NCBI RefSeq assembly: GCF_024169515.1
Contig: NZ_JAMKCQ010000001.1
Location: 4,092,001-4,156,000, forward strand
Direction: 5' to 3'
Length of the DNA: 64,000 bases
Origin: Erwinia aphidicola
Lineage (GTDB): Bacteria > Pseudomonadota > Gammaproteobacteria > Enterobacterales > Enterobacteriaceae
The notes beneath the pieces are model-generated. The model saw only the letters and a program-made list of their open reading frames with translations, made no database searches and was not told the origin of the DNA. The translations under genes were made by a program, and so were the position numbers. This document shows positions 39,924 through 49,300 of this stretch, piece after piece; within the stretch, counting starts at the first letter, position 1, and each line of letters begins with the position of its first letter.

Positions 39924-41128
39924 AGCGTCCCCCTGCGTGCCGGTAACGCACCGTTTAACAGATAGTTGCCGATCGCCGGATACTTCCAGCGCACCGGGTC
40001 GTGCAGCGTATGGGTGCGGGCATTGCGCCAGTGGCGGTCAAGGTTATGCTCGCGAAGCGCAGAGCGGGTGCCGGAAAGCTCAAACAGCAGGTTGGATGCC
40101 TCCAGCGCCAGCTCGGTGGTCCAGGCGCGCACGATGGCAACGGCAATCGAGGCCGCCGCCACGCTGTCGGCATCCGGGTTACGCTGCGCGGCGTCTACCG
40201 CTTCACCCGCCTCCTGCAGGAGGGCGTCACCGGCCTGCAGGCGTGGCGCAATCTGGCCCACGCGATCGATGGTCAGCGTATCCTGCGCGGCGTGATCCAC
40301 CCCGGCATCGGGCCACGGGCGCGCACGGCTGTTGATAAAGTTCAGCATGTCGTTAAATGCGGCGCGGGCGATGCCCTGTTCGATGGCGGCATGCATGATC
40401 TGCGCGAATGGCCCCACGGTGGTCGGGCGCTCAAAGGCGCTCTGAAACGGCACGATATCCTGCGGGTCGACCCTGACGTGATCAAAGGTGACCGTGCCGC
40501 TGCCGGTGGTACGCTGCCCGAATCCGGACCAGTCGTCGATCACGCTGACGCCAGGCTGAAAGCGCGGGACAAATACCAGCTGTTCCCTGCCGCTGGCATC
40601 ACGCGCCGCAGTGGGAATGCGGTCAGCATACAGCGCGCCGGTGGCGTAAAACTTCTGGCCGTTAAGCAGCAAATCCGCACCGTGCGGCAACACCGCCGTA
40701 CTGCGCTGATGGGCCGCCGCCGAGCTGAACTCCGCCAGCGCGTTGCCGAGATGCACGCCGTCCAGCACCTCCTGATAAAAACGCTGCTGCTGCGCCGGGC
40801 TGCCGTTGACGCGCAGTACCTCCAGCGCATAAAAGTGGTTCTGCGGCACCTGACCGATCGCGGCATCGGCCTCACTCAGAATGGCGATCGCCTGCGCCAG
40901 CACCGCCGAAGAGAGCGCCGCGCCGCCGAATTCGGCCGGTACGGTAATCGCGCCCAGCCCGGAGGCAAACAGCGCCTGCAACTGCGCGTGCGGCAGTTCG
41001 CGCTCGCGGTCTCTGCGTGAAGATCCGCTGCGAAACTCCTGCGCCAGCTGCTGAGCAACCTCGATAGCCTGCTCAGCACTGTGAATGCGGCTGGCGGGAT
41101 TTTTGGCCTGAACCTGACTGGTCGGCAT
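39920..41128 (-). CDS. Acyl-CoA dehydrogenase-fold oxidoreductase, DszC/SfnB-like (copy A)
   Basis: This 402-residue flavoprotein has the acyl-CoA dehydrogenase fold: AITVPAEFGGAALSSAVLAQAIAILSEADAAIGQVPQNHF, the GLGQRTTGSGTV-type block (GFGQRTTGSGTVTFDHV) and C-terminal LDRHWRNARTHTLHDPVRWK. The His/Trp-rich C-terminus is typical of the DszC/SfnB group that oxygenates sulfur compounds rather than dehydrogenating acyl-CoA. The start at 41128 has AAGGAG upstream. It lies ten bases behind its paralogue and shares a near-identical 70-bp segment with it. Confidence 0.87.
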   Translation of the reverse strand: MPTSQVQAKNPASRIHSAEQAIEVAQQLAQEFRSGSSRRDRERELPHAQLQALFASGLGAITVPAEFGGAALSSAVLAQAIAILSEADAAIGQVPQNHFYALEVLRVNGSPAQQQRFYQEVLDGVHLGNALAEFSSAAAHQRSTAVLPHGADLLLNGQKFYATGALYADRIPTAARDASGREQLVFVPRFQPGVSVIDDWSGFGQRTTGSGTVTFDHVRVDPQDIVPFQSAFERPTTVGPFAQIMHAAIEQGIARAAFNDMLNFINSRARPWPDAGVDHAAQDTLTIDRVGQIAPRLQAGDALLQEAGEAVDAAQRNPDADSVAAASIAVAIVRAWTTELALEASNLLFELSGTRSALREHNLDRHWRNARTHTLHDPVRWKYPAIGNYLLNGALPARRGTL

Positions 41129-41138
41129 GACGTTCTCC

Positions 41139-42368
41139 TTATATCCAGGCATGGCGCACCGGAAAGACACCGTTAAGGTAGTAGTTGCCGATGGCGTGAA
41201 ACTTCCAGCGGATCGGGTCGTGCAGCGTATGGGTGCGCGCATTGCGCCAGTGGCGGTCAAGGTTATGCTCAGCGAGCGTGGCGCGGCTGCCGCCCCACTC
41301 CAGCAGCTTCTCACTGGCCTTCAGCGCCGCCTGGGTCGTCAGCACTTTGGCCTCCGCCACCACGATGGAGGCGCGCGCCGCCGTGGCCGCATCCAGGCTG
41401 GCAGGGTCGACCTCATCGAGAAAGCGTGCCGCCCGGCGCAGCAGCGCATCCGCCGCAGCAATCTCGACCCACACGCGCCCGACGTCGGCCTGCAGGTGCG
41501 GGTCGTCGCTGTTGCGCTCCACTCCGGCATCCACCCACGGCCGGGAATGCTGGCGCACAAAGGCGCAGGCCTCATCAAAGGCGCCGCGGGCAATTCCGCC
41601 GTCGATAGCCGCCTGGATCAGCTGCGATACCGGGCCGCGCAGCGACGGTTTATCGCTGGCGGGCGTGGGGATCACCAGCGCAGCCTCCACCGCCACCTCA
41701 TCCAGATGGATAGTGCCGCTGGCGGTGGTGCGCTGCCCGATGCCGGACCAGTCATCAACGATCTCCAGCCCGGCGGAATCGCGGGGCATAAACGCCATCA
41801 CCGGCTGGCCGCTGTCGTCGATAGCGGTGGTAACAATGATGTCGGCGAACAGCGCACCGGTGGAGTAGAACTTACTGCCGGAGAGCCGCAGCCCGCCTTC
41901 ACGCTGCCGCAGCCGCGCCTGCACGTCCCGGGTGTGTCGGGTGTTCTTCTCCGGGCCGCCGTTGCCTAAACGCTGCCCCTGCACTACGGCAGAAAACAGG
42001 CGCTGCTGCTGTGCGAAGGTACCCTCATCGCGCAGGAACTGTATCAGTCCGAAGTGGTTCTGCGGGATCTGCCCGAGGGACGGGTCGGCGGCCGAAATAA
42101 TGCGGAATACTTCCGCCACGGTGCGGTAAGAGAGCCCGCCGCCGCCGAATTCGCGCGGCACGGAGATACTGCCGAGGCCGGAGCGGCTGAACAGCTCCAG
42201 CGCCTCCAGCGGGTAGATGCGTTCGCGGTCACGAGTGGCGGCATCGCGCAGCGCCAGATCGGCCACCGCACGCGCGGCGCAGAGCGCCAGCTCATCGCTG
42301 AGGATCACCCTGGCCGGAGGATTTTCTGGGCGTGTAAATGCCGCAGTTTGTTGCGCTGACTGGCTCAT
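41139..42368 (-). CDS. SfnB-like sulfur acquisition oxidoreductase (copy B)
   Basis: This 409-residue paralogue of the next gene has ISVPREFGGGGLSYRTVAEVFRIISAADPSLGQIPQNHFG, GIGQRTTASGTIHLDEV and the C-terminal LDRHWRNARTHTLHDPIRWKFHAIGNYYLNG. It is the first gene of the six-gene operon. SfnB-type proteins take part in dimethylsulfone and other organosulfur use under sulfate limitation. Regulation by a Cbl/CysB-type activator is likely by analogy, but I cannot point to a site. Confidence 0.88.
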   Translation of the reverse strand: MSQSAQQTAAFTRPENPPARVILSDELALCAARAVADLALRDAATRDRERIYPLEALELFSRSGLGSISVPREFGGGGLSYRTVAEVFRIISAADPSLGQIPQNHFGLIQFLRDEGTFAQQQRLFSAVVQGQRLGNGGPEKNTRHTRDVQARLRQREGGLRLSGSKFYSTGALFADIIVTTAIDDSGQPVMAFMPRDSAGLEIVDDWSGIGQRTTASGTIHLDEVAVEAALVIPTPASDKPSLRGPVSQLIQAAIDGGIARGAFDEACAFVRQHSRPWVDAGVERNSDDPHLQADVGRVWVEIAAADALLRRAARFLDEVDPASLDAATAARASIVVAEAKVLTTQAALKASEKLLEWGGSRATLAEHNLDRHWRNARTHTLHDPIRWKFHAIGNYYLNGVFPVRHAWI

Positions 42369-42537
42369 GATTTCCCTTAATTAACAGGCAAAGCGGTGCC
42401 GGATGGCACAGGCCATCAGCAACAGGATTTGTCGAATTTAATTAATATAATCAGAGCGATAATAATTAGTAAAGCGCCACAGTTATGACAAATATGGCGT
42501 TTGATTGCTGATATTCAGCTAAGGGAACTCACTGTAT

Positions 42538-43020
42538 CGGGCTGACCGAAAAAGAGGGTCAGCCCCTACGGGTAATTATCATCGGGCACATCAACCGTAG
42601 GGGCCGACCGCTGTTCTGGTCGGCCCTTATGTAAACGGGCTGACCGAAAAAGAGGGTCAGCCCCTACGGGTAATTATCATCGGGCACATCAACCGTGGGG
42701 CCGACCGCTGCTCTGGTCGGCCCTTATGTAAACGGGCTGACCGAAAAAGAGGGTCAGCCCCTACGGGTAATTATCATCGGGCACATCAACCGTGGGGCCG
42801 ACCGCTGTTCTGGTCGGCCCTTATGTAAACGGGCTGACCGAAAAAGAGGGTCAGCCCCTACGGGTAATTATCATCGGGCACATCAACCGTAGGGGCCGAC
42901 CGCTGTTCTGGTCGGCCCTTATATAAACGGGCTGACCGAAAAAGAGGGTCAGCCCCTACGGGTAATTATCATCGGGCACATCAACCGTAGGGGCCGACCG
43001 CTGTTCTGGTCGGCCCTTAA
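42538..43020. repeat. Five tandem copies of a 97-98 bp two-hairpin repeat
   Basis: Copies start at 42538, 42636, 42733, 42830 and 42928. Each unit contains two palindromes: GGGCTGACC...GGTCAGCCCCTACGGG with an A-rich loop, then GTAGGGGCCGACC...GGTCGGCCC, joined by a conserved TAATTATCATCGGGCACATCAACC-like linker (shown here in part). Copies 2 and 3 share a one-base loss before the second palindrome. The array fills most of the 704-bp gap between the sulfur operon and the GlxA-type regulator. It is non-coding, and its near-perfect copies indicate recent amplification. Confidence 0.95.
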
Positions 43021-43072
43021 TTTCCCCTACCGCCCCATTGACTTAATCTGTATACATCGTACATTTACCGCC

Positions 43073-44042
43073 ATGCACACTTTCCTGATCATCGTCCCCG
43101 ATGGGGGCATGCTGTTTGAATCCGCAGGGGTCGCCGACATTCTGATGCAGGCTAACCGCCTGCGCGCGCGCCGACGCTTTTTATCACATCACCGTGGCCA
43201 CCACGCAGCCGCACCGGGTGATCCACGGCCAGTCCGGGCTGAACCTGCTGGCCGACCAGCGCCTGCTCGATCTCGACCCGGGTGAGCAGCGCGATACCAT
43301 AATGGTGACCGGGCGCGGATTAACCGAGGAGGAAAATGCCGGGGTAGCTGACTGGCTGCGCCTGGCGGCACCGCACGCCGGGCGCGTGACATCCGTGTGC
43401 GGCGGCGCGATGCTGCTGGCGCAGGCGGGCCTGCTGGAAGGACGGCGTGCCACCACCCACTGGCGGCTGATGGAGGCCCTGCAAACCCGCTTCCCGAACG
43501 TCAGCGTGCAAAATGGCCCGCTGTACGTGCAGGATGGCACGGTCTGGACCTCCGGCGGGGTCAGCTCCGGTTTTGACCTCACGCTGGCGCTGGTGGAAGA
43601 CGACCTCGGATTTGACCTGGCGCGCTGCGTAGCGCAGGACCTGGTGATGTATCTGCGCCGCCCCGGCGGCCAGGCCCAGTTCAGCCGCTACCTGCTGAAC
43701 CAGGCCGCCGATGGCCCGATTGCCGGGCTGCAAAGCTGGATGGCGGCTAACCTGAGCGCAGATCTGTCGGTGCAGAGCCTGGCAGAACGGGTGGCAATGA
43801 GCCCGCGCAACTTCACCCGGGTATTTACCCGTGAAACCGCCATCAGCCCGGCAAAGTATGTTGAGGAGCTGCGTTTAAGCGCGGCACGGCAGCGGCTGGA
43901 GCAGACCCGCGACGGCGTTGAACAGATTGCCTGCCTGTGTGGCTTTGGCAGCGCGCTCAATCTACGCCGGGTGATGGAGCGCAATCTGCACGTCACGCCG
44001 GGTGAATACCGTCAGCGCTTCGCCATGCGCACAATGGCGTAA
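43073..44042 (+). pseudogene. GlxA-type AraC-family regulator with N-terminal frameshift
   Basis: The first ~35 residues (MHTFLIIVPDGGMLFESAGVADILMQANRL) lie in one frame and the rest (from FYHITVATTQPHRV) in another; the shift falls near 43178-43182, in a run of five Ts. Removing one T restores a full-length protein of about 320 residues. It would have a DJ-1/PfpI-like domain (SVCGGAMLLAQAGLLEGRRATTHW) and a C-terminal AraC helix-turn-helix pair (SVQSLAERVAMSPRNFTRVFTRETAISPAKYVEELRL). GlxA-type proteins regulate amine or amino-acid use. It is either a real inactivating mutation or a sequencing error in the homopolymer. No Shine-Dalgarno precedes the ATG. Confidence 0.85.
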
Positions 44043-44119
44043 ATTGATCTATATTTGTCATTTACGCCATTCAGAACCCAGTCCAGACTGAACTCATTAC
44101 TCATAATAAGGAGTTCACC

Positions 44120-45130
44120 ATGGTAAACGTCGGTATTAACGGCTTCGGCAGAATCGGACGTAACGTGCTGCGCGCCGCGCTTGGGCGCAGTGATTTTCAG
44201 GTAGTGGCGATCAACGACCTCACCGACAGTAAAACCCTTGCCCACCTGCTGAAATATGACTCGCTCTCCGGCACGCTGCCCGTCCCTGTGGAAGCGGGCG
44301 ACGGCGAACTGTGGGTTGACGGCCAACGTATTCAGGTCTTTTCCCAGCGCGACCCGGCGACCATTCCGTGGAGCAGCGCCGCAGTGGATATCGTGATCGA
44401 GGCCACCGGTTTCTTCACCGATAAAGCGCAGGCCGAAGTACATATCACCCACGGCGGCGCCAAACGGGTGATCATCTCTGCCCCGGCAAAAGGCGACGAC
44501 CTCACCATCGTAATGGGCGTTAACCACCAGCAGTACCACCCGGCGCTGCATAAAGTGGTCAGTAACGGCAGCTGTACCACCAATGGGCTGGCTCCGGCGG
44601 CGCAGGTACTGCATCAGCACTTCGGCATTAAGCACGGACTGATGAACACCACGCACGCCTACACGAATAGCCAGGCCCTGCACGACCAGCCTGAGAAAGA
44701 TTTGCGCGGCGCGCGTGCCGCCGCCGAGTCCATCGTCCCCTATTCCAGCGGCGCGGCGAAGGCGATTGGCAAGGTGATCCCGGAACTTGATGGCCGCATG
44801 ACCGGCTACTCGCTGCGCGTCCCGGTGCCGGTGGTGTCGATCGTTGACCTGACGGTGAATCTGGATCGTGACGTGACGGTGGAGGAAGTCAATACCGCAT
44901 TCCGCCAGGCGGCGGAGTCCGGCCCGCTCAAAGATATTCTCGGCTACAGCGAGGAGCCGCTGGTCTCCAGCGACTATCGCGGCGACGCGCGTTCCTCGGT
45001 AATTGACGCCCTCTCAACGCTGGTGATTGGGGGCAACATGGTGAAAATCCTCGCCTGGTACGACAACGAATGGGGCTTCTCTAATCGCCTGGTGGATCTT
45101 GCGCTGCTGATGGAACAGCGCGGCCTGTAA
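44120..45130 (+). CDS. Glyceraldehyde-3-phosphate dehydrogenase, type I paralogue
   Basis: This 336-residue enzyme has the Rossmann start INGFGRIGRN, the NAD-type Asp in AINDLTD, catalytic Cys in SNGSCTTNG, the HAYTNSQ loop and LAWYDNEWGFSNR. The second Cys of the usual SCTTNC motif is Gly here; that residue is not catalytic. The sequence is clearly GAPDH rather than erythrose-4-phosphate dehydrogenase (SSGAAKAIGKVIPEL). It is diverged from a housekeeping GapA and is probably a second copy for a special condition. AAGGAG precedes the ATG; an intrinsic terminator follows. Confidence 0.92.
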   Translation: MVNVGINGFGRIGRNVLRAALGRSDFQVVAINDLTDSKTLAHLLKYDSLSGTLPVPVEAGDGELWVDGQRIQVFSQRDPATIPWSSAAVDIVIEATGFFTDKAQAEVHITHGGAKRVIISAPAKGDDLTIVMGVNHQQYHPALHKVVSNGSCTTNGLAPAAQVLHQHFGIKHGLMNTTHAYTNSQALHDQPEKDLRGARAAAESIVPYSSGAAKAIGKVIPELDGRMTGYSLRVPVPVVSIVDLTVNLDRDVTVEEVNTAFRQAAESGPLKDILGYSEEPLVSSDYRGDARSSVIDALSTLVIGGNMVKILAWYDNEWGFSNRLVDLALLMEQRGL

Positions 45131-45146
45131 CCCCATCTGAATCACT

Positions 45147-45176
45147 AAGAGCATCATAATGATGCTCTTTTTTTTT
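45147..45176 (+). terminator. Intrinsic terminator after the GAPDH gene
   Basis: AAGAGCATCAT (45147-45157) is complementary to ATGATGCTCTT (45159-45169) and is followed by an unbroken run of nine Ts. It lies 17 bases after the GAPDH stop and separates it from lplA. Confidence 0.92.
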
Positions 45177-45232
45177 CTTAAGCTTCATGGTGGTATGATG
45201 CCTGCGCCGCTGAACACTCCATGGAGTCATTA

Positions 45233-46249
45233 ATGTCCACACTGCGTTTGCTGTTATCCGATTCTTACGATCCCTGGTTTAACCTGGCCGTTGAGGAGTG
45301 CATTTTTCGCCAGATGCCCGCCACCCAGCGCGTGCTGTTCCTGTGGCGCAATGCCGAAACGGTGGTGATTGGCCGCTCGCAGAACCCGTGGAAAGAGTGC
45401 AACACGCGCAGAATGGAAGAGGACAATATTCGCCTGGCGCGGCGCAGCAGCGGCGGCGGCGCGGTGTTTCATGACCTCGGCAACTGCTGCTTTACCTTTA
45501 TGGCCGGCAAGCCGGAGTACGATAAAAGCGTATCCACGGCGATTATCCTCAACGCGCTTAACGCGCTGGGTATCCCGGCGGAAGCATCAGGACGTAATGA
45601 CCTGGTGGTGAATACCGCCGACGGGCTGCGTAAAATTTCCGGCTCTGCCTATCATGAGACCCACGATCGCGGCTTCCACCACGGCACCATCCTGCTTAAC
45701 GCTGACCTGTCGCGGCTGGCAGACTACCTCAACCCGGATGTGAAAAAACTGCAGGCCAAGGGCATTACCTCGGTGCGCTCGCGCGTGGCGAACCTGGAAG
45801 AGCTGGTGCCCGGAATTAGCTTTGAGCAGATCTGTGGCGCGGTGACGGAGGCATTCTTTAGCCACTTTGCCGAACAGTGCCAGCCGGAGATGATTTCACC
45901 GAGCGCACTGCCCGACCTGCCGGGCTTTGCAGAGCAGTTTGCTAAACAGAGCAGCTGGCAGTGGAATTTTGGTCAGGCTCCGCACTTCCAGCATCTGCTG
46001 GATACGCGTTTTAGCTGGGGCGGCGTGGAGGTCCACTTTGACGTTGAGCGTGGAAAGATTAGCCGCTGCCAGATATTTAGCGACAGCCTGAACCCGGCGC
46101 CGTTAGAGCAGCTGGAGCAGGCGTTAAATGGCGTGGAGTATCGCCCGCAGGCGCTCGGCCAGCAGGTGGCGTTGCTGACAGCGGCGTTTCCCGACCAGCA
46201 GACAGAGTTGGCACAGCTGCAGGCGTGGCTGGTCAGCAGCGTTAGATAA
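45233..46249 (+). CDS. lplA: Lipoate-protein ligase A
   Basis: This 338-residue protein is highly similar to E. coli Lpl[46 protein letters not shown], the [15 protein letters not shown] substrate loop, [10 protein letters not shown] and the C-terminal accessory domain. It attaches scavenged lipoate, via lipoyl-AMP, to the E2 and GcvH proteins. The start at 45233 matches E. coli and has GGAG upstream; an ATG at 45221 is less suitable. It converges on the carboxylase gene across two palindromes. Confidence 0.96.
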   Translation: MSTLRLLLSDSYDPWFNLAVEECIFRQMPATQRVLFLWRNAETVVIGRSQNPWKECNTRRMEEDNIRLARRSSGGGAVFHDLGNCCFTFMAGKPEYDKSVSTAIILNALNALGIPAEASGRNDLVVNTADGLRKISGSAYHETHDRGFHHGTILLNADLSRLADYLNPDVKKLQAKGITSVRSRVANLEELVPGISFEQICGAVTEAFFSHFAEQCQPEMISPSALPDLPGFAEQFAKQSSWQWNFGQAPHFQHLLDTRFSWGGVEVHFDVERGKISRCQIFSDSLNPAPLEQLEQALNGVEYRPQALGQQVALLTAAFPDQQTELAQLQAWLVSSVR

Positions 46250-46251
46250 AC

Positions 46252-46328
46252 CGGGCGGACCAAAAAAGAAGGTCCGCCCCTACAGGTGATTGCTGCTGTA
46301 GGGGGCGACCTTTTTCCGGTCGCCCCTT
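46252..46328. repeat. Two family palindromes between lplA and the carboxylase gene
   Basis: The first hairpin is GGGCGGACC...GGTCCGCCCCTAC with an A-rich loop. The second is GTAGGGGGCGACC...GGTCGCCCC with a T-rich loop. Both keep the family edge CCCCTAC/GTAGGGG but use stem bases not seen elsewhere in the window. They lie between convergent genes and may serve as bidirectional terminators. Confidence 0.9.
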
Positions 46329-46339
46329 GCTGGATAATG

Positions 46340-49300
46340 TTAACTTTCCAGCACCACCACGCACTGCCCGGCGCGCACCGCGGAGCCGGGCTGGACGCGC
46401 ACCTCGCTGATAATGCCGTCGCACGGTGCCAGCAGCGGGATCTCCATCTTCATTGCCTCGATAATCACCAGCACGTCGCCCTGCTTCACCGCGTCGCCCG
46501 GCTGGAACTTCACCTGCCACAGATTGCCGGCAATTGCGCTCTCCACCGCCTGCTGCCCGGCCTGCAGCGGCTCGTCATCCGGCGCGGCGCTAGCCTCCTC
46601 CTGGCTATCGAAATGGGCCTGACCGCTGGCGATCCAGCGTTCGCGTTCGGCGTTAAATGCCGACTGCTGGTGGGTGCGGAAGACGTCAATGCCCGTGCTT
46701 TCGCGCTGTAAAAACTGCTGATAGTCGGCCAGCGCCAGCTCGGTGTGCTCAATGCGCAGCGGATAGCGCCCCAGCGGGAAATCACGACGGATAACCTGCA
46801 GCTCGTCGGCGGAGACCGGATAGAACTTTATCTGGTCGAAGAAGCGCAGCAGCCAGGGTTTGCCGTTGAAATCGGCGACCTCACGATAGCGGTTCCACAT
46901 CTGCAGCGTGCGCCCCACAAACTGATAGCCACCCGGCCCCTCCATGCCATAAACGCACAGATACGCCCCGCCGATCCCCACCGAGTTCTCCGCAGTCCAG
47001 GTGCGCGCCGGATTATACTTGGTGGTGACCAGCCGGTGGCGCGGATCGAGCGGCGTGGCGACCGGAGCGCCAAGGTAGACATCGCCCAGCCCCATGACCA
47101 GATAGCTGGCGGCAAACACCGTTTTGTAGACCTCATCAATATCCGCCAGGTCGTTGATGCGGCGAATAAACTCAAGGTTACTCGGGCACCAGGGTGCATC
47201 GCGGCGCACGGTGGTCATATATTTATCAATCGCCAGCTGGCAGGCGGGGTCATCCCACGACAGCGGCAGATACACCACGCGCGACGGCACGCGTAGATCC
47301 TGCTGCGCACACACCGTGTGCCACAGCCGCCCGACCGTTGCCAGCAGCTCGCTCAGCGGCAGCGCTTCAGGACAATAGTGAACCTGCAGCGAGCGGATGC
47401 CGGGCGTCAGGTCGATAACTGCCGGATGGTTAATGGCCTCCAGCGCCTGCATCAGCGCATGAGCGCGAAAACGCAGCACCAGGTCCAGCTCCGGTGCGCC
47501 AATCTCCAGCAGTAGATGGGTATCACCGCACAGCCGCGCGACCAGCTGCGTATCACCCGTGCCGCACTCCAGCACCACCGGAGAATTCAGCGGCGCAGGC
47601 TGCCAGGTGCAATCAACCGGCGCCAGCGCCTGCAGCTCCGCCTCACGCTCTGCGGCCAGCTGGCGGGCGGTCGCCACATCCACCGCGACAAACTTCAGGC
47701 GATCGCCCGCTTTCAGCTGCCCGACCTGCCAGAGATCGGCCTCAATCACCGTCACCGGGCAGACAAATCCGCCCAGGCTCGGGCCGTCGCGCCCGAGGAT
47801 CACCGGCATATCCCCGGTGAAATCCACCGCGCCGACCGCATACGGATTATCGTGGATATTCGAGGGGTGCAGCCCGGCCTCGCCGCCGCTGTCGCGCACC
47901 CACTGCGGTTTTGGCCCAATCAGCCGCACCCCGGTGCGGCTGGAGTTGAAATGCACCTGCCACTCGGTGGCGAAAAACGTCTCAATGTAGCCGACAGTGA
48001 AATACTCTGGCGCAGCGTGCGGGCCGTAGATAACCCGCAGCTCGCGCAGCGCGGGCAGATCGCTGCACAGCGCGTCAGGCAGTGCCTCTCCGGCGCGCGC
48101 ATCGCGCAGTTCGCTCAGATGCAGCACGTCACCCGTAAGCAGCGCGCGCCCCGCATGGCCGCCGAACTGCCCGAGGGTAAAGGTGCTTTTACTGCCGAGG
48201 TACTCCGGCACGGCGATCCCGCCGCGCAGGCAGAGATAGCTGCGCACGCCGCGGCCAGCGATGGTGCCGAGAGTTAAGGTGCTGCCCGCCGCGATCGCGA
48301 AGGTCTGATTCATCGCCAGCGGCTGGCCGTCAAGCGTGAGCGGGATCGCCGCCCCCGTCACCACCGCCACGCTGGCCGTATTGAAGCGCAGCGTTGGGCC
48401 GCTCATGGTGATCTCCAGCGCGGCCGCCGTCGGGTCGTTATCCAGCAGGCGGTTGCCCAGGCGTAAAGCGCGGTCGTCCATCGGGCCGGACGGCGGCACG
48501 CCCACCGCCCAGTAGCCAAGGCGGCCCGGGAAGTCCTGCACGGTGGTTTGCGTTCCGGCGCTCAGCACCTCAACGGTGGTGGCGCGGTAGTGCAGCTGCT
48601 CAAGGCAGCGCGTCCACGGCGAGCCGCTGGTGAACGGCTGCGACGCGAGGATCTGCTGCAGGTACTGGCGGTTAGTCTCAACGCCGTACAGGCGGGTTTC
48701 TCCCAGAGCCTGGCTGAGCGCTGCTGTCGCCTGTTCGCGGCTGGGGGCAAAGGCGATAACCTTCGCCAGCAGCGGGTCGAAGAATGGCGGGATCTCACAG
48801 CCGGACTCTACCCAGCGGTCAATGCGCAGCTGTTTACCGTCGGCTGGTGGGAAAAACACCTCGGTCAGCAAACCGGGCGAAGGCTGGAACTGGCGGCCAG
48901 GGTCTTCGGCGTAGACGCGCGCCTGAATCGCATGGCCCTGCGGTGACAGTGTCACGCCAAGTTCTGCCAGCGGCGGTAGATCCCCGGCCGCAAGAGCGAT
49001 CATCCAGCGCACCAGATCCACGCCCCACACCTGCTCGGTAACGCCGTGCTCTACCTGAAGACGGGTATTGACCTCGAGGAAGTAAAACTGTTCGGCGGCG
49101 CTGTCGTAGACAAACTCAACGGTTCCGGCGCTGCGGTAGCTGACCGCCTTCGCCAGCTTGATGGCGGCGGCACAGAGCGCATCGGCCATGCCCTGTGGAA
49201 GATTGGGTGCCGGCGTCTCTTCAATCACCTTCTGATTGCGGCGCTGCACCGAGCAGTCGCGCACGCCGAGCGCAATCACCTCACCCTCGCCGTCACCGAA

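Noticed and set aside
40001-41020. A 339-codon plus-strand open frame opposite the SfnB-like copy A, with a similar one opposite copy B
   Set aside because: Both are antisense frames whose resemblance to each other only reflects the shared 70-bp tract and parallel codon usage of the real genes.
43038-43065. TTGACT and TACATT separated by 16 bases just before the GlxA-type gene
   Set aside because: Transcription would begin almost at the ATG, and overlapping alternatives make the assignment unreliable.
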